DNA of 64,000 bases from Helianthus annuus (taxonomy: Eukaryota; Streptophyta; Magnoliopsida; Asterales; Asteraceae): positions 74,475,262 to 74,539,261 of the forward strand of contig NC_035434.2 of assembly GCF_002127325.2 (NCBI RefSeq), read 5' to 3'. Both the position numbers and the translations under genes were made by a program. A model generated the notes under the pieces. It was given only the letters and a program-made list of their open reading frames with translations, ran no database searches and was not told where the DNA came from. Below are positions 1 through 11,596 of the stretch, one piece after another; position 1 is the first letter of the stretch, and each line of letters starts with the position of its first letter.

Positions 1-237
1 AATCCTTGTCGTGCATGGAGCAAGCAAAAAATGAGAGATGCTATGTACGCTTGTATAATCATGCACAACATGATTTTGGAAGACGAATGAAAGGCGATAT
101 GCCAGAATTATGTGCCAGAAGCCGTTCAAGAGGACCATCCACAGGCGTCAATGGAAGAAAGAGTGAATAATGCGCGAGAGTTGCGTTACGAACCGTACCA
201 TTCCCAGTTAATGGTTGATTTGGTACACCACGCATAG
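1..237 (+). pseudogene. PIF/Harbinger transposase, C-terminal remnant
   Basis: Frame 1 from the first base reads the end of a DDE_Tnp_4 (PIF/Harbinger, ALP1-like) nuclease, including the MHNMILEDE stretch around bases 61-87 that is typical just before the C-terminus of plant Harbinger transposases. An in-frame TGA at 88-90 breaks it. The same frame then resumes through a hydrophilic tail with ELRYEPYHSQLMVDLV-like sequence and stops at TAG 235-237. The upstream part, with most catalytic residues, lies outside the window. The family protein nicks DNA at TWA targets. Family assignment is from the recognisable terminus; the lesion is seen directly. Confidence 0.72.
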
Positions 238-579
238 TCGGTTCGGTATGTACCACCTGAGAGTGAGGAAGAAATGGAGGACGAGGAAGACGAAGTTGGC
301 GAGGGTGAAGAAAGCGAAGATGAAAACTAGTGTATTTTTTTTTAATTTAGTCGGGTTTTTTTTATTTCTAGTATTGTATTTTTTTTTTAATTTAATGAAG
401 TATTTAAAGTTTAAAAAAATAACAATTGTGAAATGATTGGAAGGGATGTTATTGGACATTATTCCCACTACGCCACTTTTACAATAACCCCCAATAATAC
501 CCCATGCTGACTGGACTGCCATGTGTCGCAAAACGCCCCATAATAGAGGCATTATTTAATTAAATTACTAGACATGGTC
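1..579 (+). mobile_element. right end of a PIF/Harbinger element
   Basis: The transposase remnant is followed by an AT-rich tail and then by a terminal segment (about 440-579) ending ACATGGTC, directly followed by TAA, a TWA-type target site. This segment is closely similar to the right halves of the two MITEs at 5782-6127 and 8484-8877 (shared phrases such as CATGCTGACTGGACTGCC). The left end is outside the window, so the TSD cannot be confirmed. Confidence 0.6.
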
Positions 580-752
580 TAATAGCTAAACAAGGGTTAA
601 AATAACCCAAAATCTTTGTAGCATATCATCAAATTATTGGTGTTTAAATAGTCCATGTCCCTATGCCTCTTGCCTATGCTTTTATGTCTATTTTCAAAAA
701 CCATTATTCTCTTTTCTGCCGACGAATCTGATTAAACTACACTTACTGCAAG

Positions 753-938
753 GTATATAACTATAAGATCCATCCCACAACACAAGCACACACAGTAAAG
801 ATCCCTCACCCAACTATGAAAAAAACATGTGAAATCAACTGACAACCAGCTCATTCCACCGGATAAAGCAGCTCAAAAGTTCCCTAACGGCTGTTGATTC
901 ACACCAATTTGAGCACTGGGGTTTATAATCGATTTGAG
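753..938 (+). promoter_or_regulatory. probable promoter and non-coding first exon of the heparanase-like gene
   Basis: A GTATATAA box at 753-760 is followed about 30 bp later by CA-rich sequence suited to a transcription start. A donor-like GAG|GTTAG lies at 938/939. The matching acceptor is TTATCAG at 2163-2169, nine bases before the ATG, preceded by a T-rich tract. This would give a 5' UTR intron of about 1.2 kb. No transcript was available, so this is inferred from splice-signal quality and spacing. Confidence 0.4.
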
Positions 939-1159
939 GTTAGTTAGTTCATCTGGATGTGTTTGTTTTTGTTGTGTTTTTTTGGATTTGGTTGTCTGTG
1001 CTGTGGCGGCTGGTGTAGGTTGCGTAGAATGACGTTTGTAGTTTAGGATAATATATATTAAATTAGTTGAAGTATTGGGGATCTGGTTTCTAGGAATTAC
1101 CGAAATGTTGTTTTCTTTGAATTAGTCACAACTAAAGAAAGACCCACACCGCTGACATG

Positions 1160-1525
1160 TCAGATCCTTTGTGTGGTTCATACGGGCCGTATAACACGGA
1201 AAATTCTCATATGTGCCAGGTGAAAATGGTTATATGAGTCATACGAGGGCCGTATAGATGGTGTTCCCCACATTATGCGGCTCGTATGATGTATTTGACC
1301 GGCAAATAAATAAGTGGCGCGTCGTACGGGGCTACAGGCCGCTGTATGCTATGGAAAATGGTCATATGGGGTCGTATGACATGCAAAAAATAGTCATATT
1401 GGTAGTATGAGGTGATGTGGTGTTCGCAAAGCCAAACGGCCCATACGATGTGTTTGACTGACAAATAAATGAAAATGACTGAAGTGACCATTTACAAAGT
1501 CATACACTCGTATGCTATGCAGTTA
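1160..1525. repeat. degenerate CATACGG/CCGTATG palindromic repeats
   Basis: Many copies of short, partly palindromic phrases (CATACGGGCCGTAT, GTCATACGAGGGCCGTAT, GGTCATATGGGGTCGTATGA) occur in both orientations within about 350 bp. No coding potential is visible. The block lies in the presumed 5' UTR intron of the heparanase-like gene. It may be a decayed satellite-like insertion. Confidence 0.5.
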
Positions 1526-1900
1526 TAGCGGTCCAAAATTGAATAGTGGTCAAGGTCCGCTATATGATATATAGGTTATAGCGGTAATTTTTATACCATG
1601 CATAATTTATGTATTTATATATATATATATATATCTTTGAAAAATATTAATAGTAATATCAAAATTCATAGTAATATCATTCCATTATCAAAAACCTGTT
1701 GCAAATCTAACATAATTTAAGAATTAACACAATCAAACACCTACCTGCGTTACTGTGTTGCCTCATTCTACTGCGTTACTGCTATAACCGCTATATAGGT
1801 TTCCAAATAGCGGTATTTAGCGCCGCTAATAGCGGAACCGCTATAGGCCACCGCTACACAACCTGAGGTCCGCTAACCGCTATAGTACCGCTATTGACTG
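1525..1900. repeat. foldback element rich in TATAGCGG/CCGCTATA
   Basis: Left part carries GTTATAGCGGTCC and GGTCCGCTATATG. Right part carries the complementary CCGCTATA, GGTCCGCTAACCGC and CCGCTATTGACTGC. A (TA)n run lies at about 1617-1634. The two arms can pair in an extended stem, as in a MITE of uncertain superfamily. No clean target-site duplication was found. Confidence 0.45.
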
Positions 1901-2177
1901 CTTAGCTCGCATGACCATTTTTCCGTATCATACCACCCACGTAATGTGACGATTTGACATACTAGCTGGCAGGGTGGTGTTTGTATATCGTCACCCTTAA
2001 ATTAAGAATAATGCTGTTAATTTCTTAGTTTTTACTCTGTCATTTCTGCTGGAAAAGAGAAACTGGCGACGATAATTGCAGACTGCAAGAACAATTTCGG
2101 TTAAATTATGAAAGTGCTAAGAACTTATAATTTTGATAATCTTCTTTTTTACTCTTACTGTGTTATCAGATCCACCA

Positions 2178-5100
2178 ATGGAGTTTTGTGCATCACTATT
2201 TGTATTTCTGGCTTCAATTGCTGCAATTACAGCACAATATGTTCAAGAATCAGAACTTGTAATTAACGGGAGTATACCAATTTTTCATACGGATCCGAAT
2301 TATATCTGCGTGACCATCGATTGGTGGCCGAATGACAAGTGTAACTATAACCATTGCCCGTGGGGCTCATCTTCGGCCTTAAATCTGGTATGCATTACAA
2401 AACTTTCAATCTAAAATAAAAGATAAAAAACTAATTTATGGTGTTATGTTTTCAGGATCTATCTCAACCGATTCTTACCAAAGCGGTCCAAGGTTTGTTG
2501 TTTTCTTGAGTTAACTATTAACACTGTGATAATATCTGATCACGTGTTTTGATTTTGCTGAGTATTTATTTATTTATTCATGTCTTAAAACAGCTTTTGA
2601 GCATCTAAGAATACGCGTTGGTGGTTCTTTACAAGACCAAGTGGTGTATAATGTGGGGGATTACTCGGGTCCGTGTCATCCGTTTATTAAACAGAAATGG
2701 GGTTTGTTTGGATTCTCTAAAGGTTGTCTTACTATGGGTCGATGGGATGAACTAAATCACTTTTTTGCCAAGACAAGGTAAGATTAAATCGTTTTAATAT
2801 CTTAAATTATTATACACCGACTTTTGTTTGTTTTAGGAATAAATGCAGCAGATTCGGGTTATGTTTATCTCTTGGTTTTAAATAGCGTGCCGCCTTAGGT
2901 GCGTGATGATATGGAAACCAAGTATTTGGACAACGAGTGTTTTGTGTCAACCCATACAAAAAACAAATATTTTACAACTTTTGTCCAAAGATTTGTTTTT
3001 CTGCATCTGGATCCAAAAGGTTTGGAATCTTGCCATTTTCATCCAGCTCGTTAATTCCATCCATTTTTCTCCGTTAAGTTAAAGTCAGGGGACTTAACTT
3101 TATTTAGTAAGTGTATTTTAAATGCTTTTACATAAAGTGAAAACGACCGAATTTCCCTCTAAGTTAGAAAAAAAGGCGGAAATACCCCTGATTTAACGAA
3201 GAAAAATGGATGGAGTTAACGAGCCGGATGGAAATGCCAAGCTTTCAAACCTTTTGGATCTAAATGCGGAAAAACCAAACCTTTGGACGAAAGTCGCAAA
3301 ACTGGTCAAACCTCAGACAAGTCGACAATGACATTTTACTCTTTACATTATTTAACTGAAATTCGTTTTTGTAGTTCACTTGTCACCTTCGGGTTAAACG
3401 CACTCCGGGGAAGACACGAGATTAAGAAAGGAGTTTGGGGCGGAAAATGGAATTCCAGTAACGCCCATGATTTTATAAAATATACCATTTCAAAGGGATA
3501 TCAGATACATTCATGGGAATATGGTAATAAATCTTTACAAATTTTGTACTTATGATATGCGCGTTCATATGTATTTTTGTGTTTATTGGTTGTAGGTAAC
3601 GAGTTGAGTGGCAAGGGGATTGGTGCCATGGTACACGCTGAGCAGTATGGGAGTGACTTAGTTGAACTCAGGGGTATAATTGACAATTTATACCGGCGAG
3701 TTCAGCCGAAACCCTTGCTTGTAGCACCCGGTGGGTTCTTTGATAAAGAGTGGTTTTCAAAGCTTCTTAAGGTTTCGGGTTCGGAAATTGTTGATGTAAT
3801 GACACTCCATCTGTATAATCTGGGACCAGGTTTGTGCTATTTAAAATTTCCAATATTTATCTGAATTTATCTAGAAGCAGAAAATATGATTGTGTTGGGC
3901 GAATTGAAACGGGCCGGATTAGTTGGGTCCAATTGGTCAATTAAGGCGGATTTGACCGCAATAGTGTTTTTAGGTCATTTAAGGCCGATTTTTTTTTTTA
4001 TTACAGTAACTGTCTAAATCTTTGACACCTCTGGACCCATGGGTTTTTATATTTACTCATGTGGGACCCCAAAATCTTAACTAGTTCTAACAGAAAATCG
4101 TAACCGAGTTTTTTTTTTATTTTTTTATTTTTATTTATTCAGGCATGGATCCAAATCTAGTGAAAAAGATTTTAGATCCACATTTCTTGAGCCGGGCATC
4201 CGTCACATTTAGTGATTTCCAGCAAACCTTAAAAACAAACGGCCCATGGGCATCCTCTTGGATTGGAGAATCTGGTGGAGCATACAACAGTGGCGGTCTT
4301 CATGTTTCCGACACATTCGTTAATAGCTTCTGGTATTTTTTTTTTTTTTTTTGCATTTTAAAGAAAAGGAATTATAATTTGTCAATCGCGTTTATTCATA
4401 AATAAAATCTTTACAGGTACTTGGATCAGCTTGCAATGGCAGCTAAGTACCACACTGAAGTATATTGCAGGCAAAGTTTAATTGGTGGCAATTACGGTCT
4501 TCTCAACAAAACAACATTTATGCCTAACCCTGATTATTACAGGTTATTTGATGACGTTTTCTTTTTATTTTTTATGTAGAAATAGTATTTTGAAAAAGCG
4601 TTTGTAAAAACGGGTGATTTTTCATTTTGTAAAGATACTATATATGTGTTTATTTTTTTCATTTTTCATTTACATATAGTTTTGTTTTTTTCTCTAATAA
4701 TTCCTAAATTTAATATTTAATAAAAATCTAAATACGCATATTTCGACATAAAATTATATTGAAGTACTTTTGTCGGTGTTGTTGAGTTGTATTAAAAATA
4801 AAGTATTCTTTTGTCTCGTTTTCTTAAACATTACTATACGTGACTAACTTGTGCAGTGCACTTCTATGGCATCGGCTTATGGGAACAGGGGTTCTTTCAG
4901 TAGGAAGGATAAATGTCGGGCCACATTTACGCACTTACGCTCATTGTTCAAAAGGAAAAGTAAGATTTGTATACTTTCTTTTATATAAATGGAGTATTTG
5001 CTAATTGTTATGCATCTTATTTTCATATAATGCAGACTGGCGTAACGTTGCTTCTGATTAACTTAAGCAACCAAACCGAATTTAAGCTCAAAGTTCACAA

Positions 5101-5419
5101 CATCTTGAACCTGAATTTGCATACAAAAGAAGACCAGAAACCGTCTTTCATTCATCGAATAAAGTCAGCATTTTCATGGATCGGGTCAAAGTCAAGAAAC
5201 AATGATCTTGGGCGTGAGGAGTACCATTTGACCCCACAAGGTGGCTATTTGAAAAGTAAAACAATGCTTCTAAATGGATCTCCGTTGCAGCTTACACAAA
5301 CCGGAGATATCCCACTTTTGAAACCGAATGTTGTGGATGTGAATTCTCCGGTTAGCATTCCTCCGTTGACCATGAAGTTCATCCGGTTTCCAAACTTTGA
5401 CGCGTCGGGCTGTACATGA
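2178..5419 (+). CDS. heparanase-like protein (GH79 endo-beta-glucuronidase family)
   Basis: Nine exons with GT-AG borders keep one frame and give 538 residues: 2178-2387, 2456-2492, 2594-2777, 3375-3523, 3596-3829, 4143-4332, 4417-4542, 4857-4959, 5036-5419 (TGA 5417-5419). Residues 1-20 form a signal peptide ending near ITAQ, so the product should be secreted or vacuolar. The family hydrolyses beta-glucuronide linkages (animal heparan sulfate; plant arabinogalactan or flavonoid glucuronides). The expected catalytic acid/base is the Glu in WEYGNELSG (exon 4/5 joint) and the nucleophile the Glu in WIGESGGAYNSGG (exon 6). Length matches plant heparanase-like proteins. The ATG is chosen for the signal peptide and the A at -3. 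Intron 3 holds a MITE but the splice sites are intact. No lesion was seen; substrate is not predictable. Confidence 0.9.
2970..3301. mobile_element. foldback MITE in intron 3 of the heparanase-like gene
   Basis: Long inverted arms begin TTTTACAACTTTTGTCC on the left and, read on the opposite strand, TTTTGCGACTTTCGTCC on the right. They continue through matching phrases (CCAAAGGTTTGG-like, GTTAACTCCATCCATTTTTC) around a short AT-rich centre. Total length is about 330 bp and no ORF belongs to it. The terminal sequence resembles Mutator-like MITEs, but no 9-bp TSD was found. Confidence 0.65.
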
Positions 5420-5781
5420 CACACTAAGGTGTGTCCCTTGCCTCAGTTTGTGTTATTTGTATTTTATTTTAATGTATAATGTATATGTATAACAAGTGTA
5501 GAACTTTGCAATTGTGAAAGTGCATTGCAAAGTTGATATTTGCACTTGACCCCCTTTATGTAAAGAAGGTGGTTGAAGTTCCCCCTTTGGGTTACAAAAA
5601 TGACACTTAACCACCTTCAGCTATGAAAATTTGATAATGATATTCCAAGTTTATGATATATCTTTAATTGGAAATAAGTCATGTTGTGATACTTTTTGGA
5701 GCATATGTTTCACCCAAATCACATCAATAATCAACTAAACCAACCTAAAGTAGATAAACGATACAGACCACATGACTCTTA

Positions 5782-6127
5782 GACCATGTGTAGTCGTCTG
5801 GGAATGGGGCGTTTTTTGCCCGAAAACGCCTGAGAACGCCTTGGCAGCCGCCCCCGTGGGCGTTTTGTTTGCAAAATTTGGTTGAAGCGTGCTTTATTCC
5901 TCGCCGGAGAGCAAATGGGTTTGCCTAATCACATGCAGTGTTCTTTTGTTTGTTCAATAGCTTTTTTTGTTGGTTTTTTTATTTAATTCTTTACACCCTT
6001 TTTAACATAATACCCCATATCCTCACTACACCCATTTTAGAAAACACCTCATAATGCCCCGTTGCTGACTGTACTGTCACATGGCGCAAAACGCCCAAGA
6101 ATGAGGTGTTAACCACTACACATGGTC
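5782..6127. mobile_element. PIF/Harbinger MITE 1
   Basis: Flanked by TTA (5779-5781 and 6128-6130). Ends are GACCATGTGTAGTCG on the left and the complement of GACCATGTGTAGTGG on the right. The body is rich in GGGCGTTTT/AAAACGCCC phrases. The TIR and right half match the Harbinger end at 440-579 and the MITE at 8484-8877. Confidence 0.85.
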
Positions 6128-8483
6128 TTAGAGGGTGTTGGGGTAGCTTCCTTTTAAAAAAGTGTTTAGATATACTTTTGTAGTGGGAAAAGTCATTACG
6201 TCAATAAGTTGTTTTTTTTTTAATAGTGTTTAGCTTGGCTTATTCATTTAAAATTACCAAAAAAACACATTCTTATATATTCAAGACACTTTTACATATA
6301 ATATTATAGACTTGACAATTTAAAAAAAAATTATAATTTAAAAATTATTACAAAATCTATACATATAATAAAGTAAATCATATATGTGACACGTGGCGCT
6401 CTATAGAGTTATCTCATTTATGTTTTCCCGCTTAATAAAATAGATATAGATAATATTTGTTAATAAAATTAAAAAAAAATAATTATTTTAATTTATGAAT
6501 TTTATCTTTTTATCCTTTACTCTAAATAAATAGACATAGCAATATTTGTTAATTAATTTTATCTTTTTATCTTTTACCATTTTATTTTTCATTTATGTTG
6601 AGTTCATTTCATAACTTTAATAAAGAGTTGAGTTCAATTCAGAGCTTTAAATAATTGCGAAACATTCAGAACTCTTAAAAATAACCAGTTTATTTATATA
6701 TTCTCTTTCAGAACTTTTAACAAATAATTAGTTTATTTATACATTCTGTCTCTTTCTCATATCAAATAAGATTTAAAAAAAATATTTGTTTTGATCTATG
6801 AATTTTATCTTTTTATCCTTTACCCTAAACAAATAGATATAGATAAAAATATTTGTTAATTAATAAGATAATAGGATAATAATAGATAATAATATTTGTA
6901 AAAAATATATTATTTTAATCCATTAATTTTATCTTTTTGTTTTTACATTTATATTTATCCTGTTTTTGCTTTATAGAAGGGATTAACAAAATTGAATTAT
7001 TACAAACTAAGCATAAATAACTCGTGGCTTCTATTAACGTTTTAGACTTTTAATGTAATAAAATACAAAAATAATAACCTATAACAAAATAGTTTACGTT
7101 AATACTATAATATGTAATCTTTTATAATAAAGAGTTGATTTCATTTCATAACTTTAATTAAGAGTTGAGTTCATTTTAGAACTTTAAATAAGTGAAAAAC
7201 TTTCAGAACTCTTAAGAAATAACCAGTTTATTTATACATTATGTCTCTTTCCATATCAAATATTCGATGACACGTGTCAACTTCTAATAAACTATAGATT
7301 TTAAGAACTATATGAAATGTTATTTTCCGTATCATATAGCGCCGCTAGATCCGCGTACAAACCAAACGACAAAGACTAGTGTATATGAGATAAATAAATA
7401 TTATATCTTATTACATTTTGATAAGAACAAATATGCTTTTAAACAGAAAATAAATGTAAATTCAAGACAACCGTGAGCTACATCATCGAATTAGCCATAA
7501 AACCACCACCTTTATAACTAAAATCAAGTTTAAAAAAGCAGCCCATCTTTCTCAAAATCCACTCTTAGATGAAAACTCAATTGTTCATTTCCACCACCTG
7601 TTAATATTTTCTACCATATTAAGCATGATACCTACATCATCAAGACTCACTTTTCACCCCACGCAGGGTCGCACATTTTCTCAACATGCTACAAAATGAA
7701 GCGCTTGTTTCCCCATCTAGAGGTCTATGCAAGCTAGGCGAGTCACGGATAGTGGTTTTATCTTCTGGTCAAAATCAAAATGCGAAGCTATATCACACGC
7801 AAAAGATCATGCTTTTGTAACTTACATTAACGTTGTAACAGGCATTCCATTAAAGCTCCAAGTAGCAGGAAATTTCTTTTTATTTGGGGGTCGTCTTGTG
7901 TATCTATGAAAGAACAAATATTACTATGTATGATCAAAAGCACGCGATTAGGTCAAAATCCAATACAATGAATAGAAAAAAAATTACCATGGAAGTTTCA
8001 TCAAGCGAAGATCTAAACAAAGTTCAAATTTAGGAGAGGTTATGGACCACAATTATCATGCTTCATTAGACAAACTACCAACATGTTTCAAAACAGAATA
8101 CCATTTCAAATAGATCATCTACCGTCATAATGCTCACCCCATTTTTCCTACCATGATTGTTCGTCGGCCCACGCTTTGGCATCATATTTTTCTCCACCTA
8201 CATCAACACGATTTGGAAAGAATACTGGCGATTTGGGTTATGTTTAATCTCAAACAGGTCAAATGGAGTGAAAGTTGTCGAAAAGTCTATATTTCAATGC
8301 TTACAACCTCCAAATAATTATTTATTCTAAGATGTATACTGCTGTAGACTTTAAAATATAACGTTTATATTATCGTAATCAACACAGTAATACATTTATC
8401 TTGAATAACATTGTTTGAAAATTTCCGATCTTTATACTGCATAACATCAAATACCACTTAAAATTAACATCAGAAAACAATTA
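6128..8483. other. AT-rich intergenic DNA without recognisable genes
   Basis: The stretch 6250-7330 is very AT-rich and contains internal repeats (for example TTTTATCTTTTTATCCTTTAC near 6500 and 6800, and GAGTTGAGTTCATTT-like phrases near 6590, 6620 and 7160). From 7490 to 8480 base composition is more ordinary, but the open frames are short and match nothing I recognise. Confidence 0.5.
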
Positions 8484-8877
8484 GACCGCCCGTAATGGGG
8501 CGTGTTTTGTAAAAAATTTTCGAAGAAAACGCCGGAAAACGCCCCATCGCCACTACACCCCGGCGTTATTTGGTGTTATTCGCAAACAAAATGGTTTGTG
8601 GCGTGTTTTGAAACGCGCTGAAGCGGCAATTCTTCGACCAATCAGAACGAGATGCAACGGTCATGATTGGATGGCTAGATTTAATTTTTTTCTCTTTTTT
8701 TTTTTACCTCTCACCCATATATATTATGTAATGATTGGATGGGGCGTTATTGGGCATTATTCCCACTACGCCACTTTTGCAAAAACGCCCAATAATGCCC
8801 CCATGCTGACTGGACTGCCACATGGCGGAAAACGCCCCATGGTAGGGGCATTATTAATCAAACCACTACGCATGGTC
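8484..8877. mobile_element. PIF/Harbinger MITE 2
   Basis: Flanked by TTA (8481-8483 and 8878-8880). Starts GACCGCCCGTAATGGGGCG and ends CACTACGCATGGTC. Same body phrases as MITE 1 (GGGGCGTTATTGGGCATTA, CATGCTGACTGGACTGCC). The open frame running through it at 8596-9048 is not a gene. Confidence 0.85.
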
Positions 8878-9194
8878 TTATTAAGAATAGGAAACAACAC
8901 ATATAAGCACATCAAAGACAGGATCTCTGACAGGAATCCTTTGCTTCTTGCTTTTATTGGTGCCGGTTACCTGGAAGAAAACATAAGATCTCTTAAAAGA
9001 ACTTCAACACTAATAAAAACATTGAAATTTTATTTTCTAGTGATCTAAAACAACAATCTTTTTAATAAAACTTATATTAAATGTACCTTTGGCTTATACA
9101 AAAGTTATGCTCTTGATTAAGTTGTATACACTTGATTAATATCAAATAAATAGTGCATTTTTTTTTCTCAAGTTATCCAGACTATTAACTTCAA

Positions 9195-9225
9195 CTAGTA
9201 GGGTGCTCGCGTGATGCGGCGGGGG
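9195..9225 (-). mobile_element. Helitron-like 3' terminus, minus strand
   Basis: On the minus strand the sequence reads CCGCCGCATCACGCGAG, then about 11 bases later ends in CTAG followed by T. This matches the plant Helitron pattern of a GC-rich near-palindrome shortly before a CTRR end. The element would extend to the right. The TC-type 5' end was not located. Confidence 0.45.
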
Positions 9226-9330
9226 TGACACTTTTCATTGCAGCACTCGTTTCTGGTAGTTTTCTTATTCATATAATATTTATGATAACATTGTTGTGGT
9301 GGATATATGTCATAAGTGTTCCACATATGT

Positions 9331-10325
9331 AAAAGTTTTGTTTTTTTATTAAAATTAATAATCAAAAGACAAAAAAAATTGTTTTTTTTATAAAATTAAT
9401 AATCAAAAGACAAAAAATAAAAGATAAGTTGTTATAATTGTAAAGTATGTTTATTTTATTGGTTAAATTATAAAGTATAATTTTATTCTTTAAAGTTCAT
9501 AACTTTTTCTAAATATCCACATAGTATTCATCCAATAAACTTTAAGTTTAAAATTTTTGTTTTTATAAAAATAAAAATAGTTTTTGACTCGTAAGTACGT
9601 TTTAGAGCTTTAACTTAAATTGTTAAATTTCGGTTTTTTATAGATATAAAAAATTTATATTTTTATAAAATTTAACTGTTTTGTTAAAAAATAGGATGTT
9701 AAGAGTTTATATCTTTATTAACTTTATATCATACTGTTCAAATTTTTAGTTCCTAACTAATCTTATCTATATGCGTCTACTTTTAACTTATAATCTCTAA
9801 AAATATGTAACACAATCTACTATGTATCTAGTCAAGTTGGTAAAAAATTCTTTTAGAACTGACTAATATTATCTATAACAATATAGTTGAACTTATAATT
9901 CCTAAAAATTTGCAACATAATTTAGTATTTATCTAGTAAAGATTGTAAATTTCTGGAGTATTTTATTTATATTACTTGTTATAAAAATTTTTATAAAAGA
10001 ATTTTTTTTATAAAAACAAAATGTTTTGTTTATAAATAAAGTAAAAAAAAACTGTTTTACATATGTAAAGTTTTATTTTTTAATAAAAAATAATAATCAA
10101 ATGACAAAAAAATAAAAGATAAGTTGTTATAGTTGTAAAGTAATTTTATTTTGTTGGTTAAAGGATAAAGTTTATAATCTTATTCTTTAAAGTTCATAAC
10201 TTTTTTTAAATATCCACATGGTACTCATCCAATAAACTTTAAGTTTAAAATTTTTGTTTTTATAAAAAAATTAGTAGTTGACTCGTAAGTACGTTTTACA
10301 CCTTTAACTTTAATTGTATAATTTC

Positions 10326-10330
<5 letters not shown>
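9331..10330. repeat. pair of ~300-bp direct repeats in AT-rich DNA
   Basis: Block 9331-9640 recurs, diverged, at about 10062-10330. Shared phrases include AATAAAAGATAAGTTGTTAT, AAAGTTCATAACTTTTT, ATATCCACAT, CATCCAATAAACTTTAAG and TGACTCGTAAGTACGTTTTA. The DNA between the copies is also AT-rich and has no gene. The pair looks like a segmental duplication inside one element. Confidence 0.7.
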
Positions 10331-10372
<42 letters not shown>

Positions 10373-10588
10373 TGGGGTTCTAGAGTGAACACTAGTGTAT
10401 TTGCGAACTGAGTGAACAAATCCTGGCCATTGATCTACACACGTGTATGGCCAGGATCTCATCATCAAATTATAAAATACACTAGTGTATTTCAACATCA
10501 AATCCTGGCCATTAATCTACACACGTGTATGGCCAGGATTAGTTCACTTAGTTCACAAGCTACACTAGTGTTCACTCTTGAACCTAAT

Positions 10589-10650
<62 letters not shown>
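10328..10650. mobile_element. foldback element flanked by (TA)n microsatellites
   Basis: The unique part at 10370-10590 has inverted ends: GGTTCTAGAGTGAACACTAG on the left and, read on the other strand, GGTTCAAGAGTGAACACTAG on the right. It sits between long perfect (TA)n tracts (10328-10369 and from 10591 to about 10647). Inside are two copies of a perfect hairpin whose arms are ATCCTGGCCAT and ATGGCCAGGAT (10420-10456 and 10502-10539). Insertion inside (TA)n recalls Micron-type plant MITEs. Confidence 0.7.
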
Positions 10651-10654
<4 letters not shown>

Positions 10655-11340
10655 ATTTTTATAAAATTTTAAAAACGGTTTTTATAAAAAATAGGGTGTC
10701 AAGAGTTTTATATCTTGATATCATAGTAAGTTCAGTTTTTTTAGTTCAACTTTAAAGTTTATTAATTTTTATTACCTTTTAATTAAGAAATACAAATTAT
10801 TAGATTAATATCCAAGAATAACTGCAATATTTTATAATTTCAACTTGACTATATCTAACTACAATATCTATTTATTACAACTTTAGGATATTAACTTATA
10901 TAAGTTTAGTTGACACGTAAATTTACGATACTAACTTTATTTTAAACTTTAATAATATGGTCAATAACTGCATTATATTAACACCAAAAATAAAGTTCAA
11001 ATATAAAATAAACTTTATTCACGCGTCTAGGTCAAACATAACAACTGAAAATGAAAAAGAAAAACATAAAAACACTTGATAGATTTCAATTTAGACTGCA
11101 TGAAATTTGGTCCGCTTCTGAATTGATACTCGAGGTATTTTTAATCGGATTTTCTGGTTTGTGCTTGAATCGGCAGTATCTTCTAATTCCTCTTCTTTGT
11201 CATTGTCCTCTGAATAGTCTAAATTAATAACCTAACTCCATTTCAATTAAGAGAGTCTCTTGGATCTCTTCCTTTGAGTCTCAAACTTCCGATCATTAAA
11301 AAGGACAAAATTGAATACAAAAGTTAAAAAAAGATTAAAT
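10650..11340. other. AT-rich DNA with a possible minus-strand exon tail
   Basis: 10650-11090 is AT-rich and featureless. On the minus strand, about 11,210 down to 11,090 reads an acidic stretch (DYSEDNDKEEELEDT) and then a basic one before a stop. It may be the last exon of the fragment at 11345-11596, but stops intervene and the product is not recognised. Confidence 0.3.
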
Positions 11341-11344
11341 AAAC

Positions 11345-11596
11345 CTTAAAATTACATCTTCACTAAATTCATATTGAAGATTACACTTGTATGGACTAAA
11401 CATTGCACCATAAGAAATAATATCAATACTTTTATCACCATCATCCTGCAATAAAACACATATATAATAACATAACGAACATGTTAATATGAAAGATATT
11501 TGCAAAAAAATACTTAAAAACCAGCAACATCAATACCTTAGAACCTTGTTCGACAAATGGGTTGTTTAAATTGGCATATTCATCTTGCAACTGAAT
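11345..11596 (-). pseudogene. unidentified exon fragments, minus strand
   Basis: Two open segments with good borders lie in tandem on the minus strand: 11596-11537 (acceptor TTTCAG, donor AAG|GTATTG; reads IQLQDEYANLNNPFVEQGSK) and 11445-11345 (acceptor TTGCAG, donor AAG|GTTTA; reads on through SYGAMFSPYKCNL). I do not recognise the protein. No start codon or complete frame is present. The fragments lie in a zone of captured gene pieces, so they are read as debris and not as a working gene. Confidence 0.35.

Noticed and set aside
8596..9048. 150-codon plus-strand open frame
   Set aside because: It lies mainly in MITE 2 and continues through its TTA flank, with no domain or splice logic.
10225..10672. 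Frames reading (YI)n
   Set aside because: Pure translation of the (TA)n tracts.
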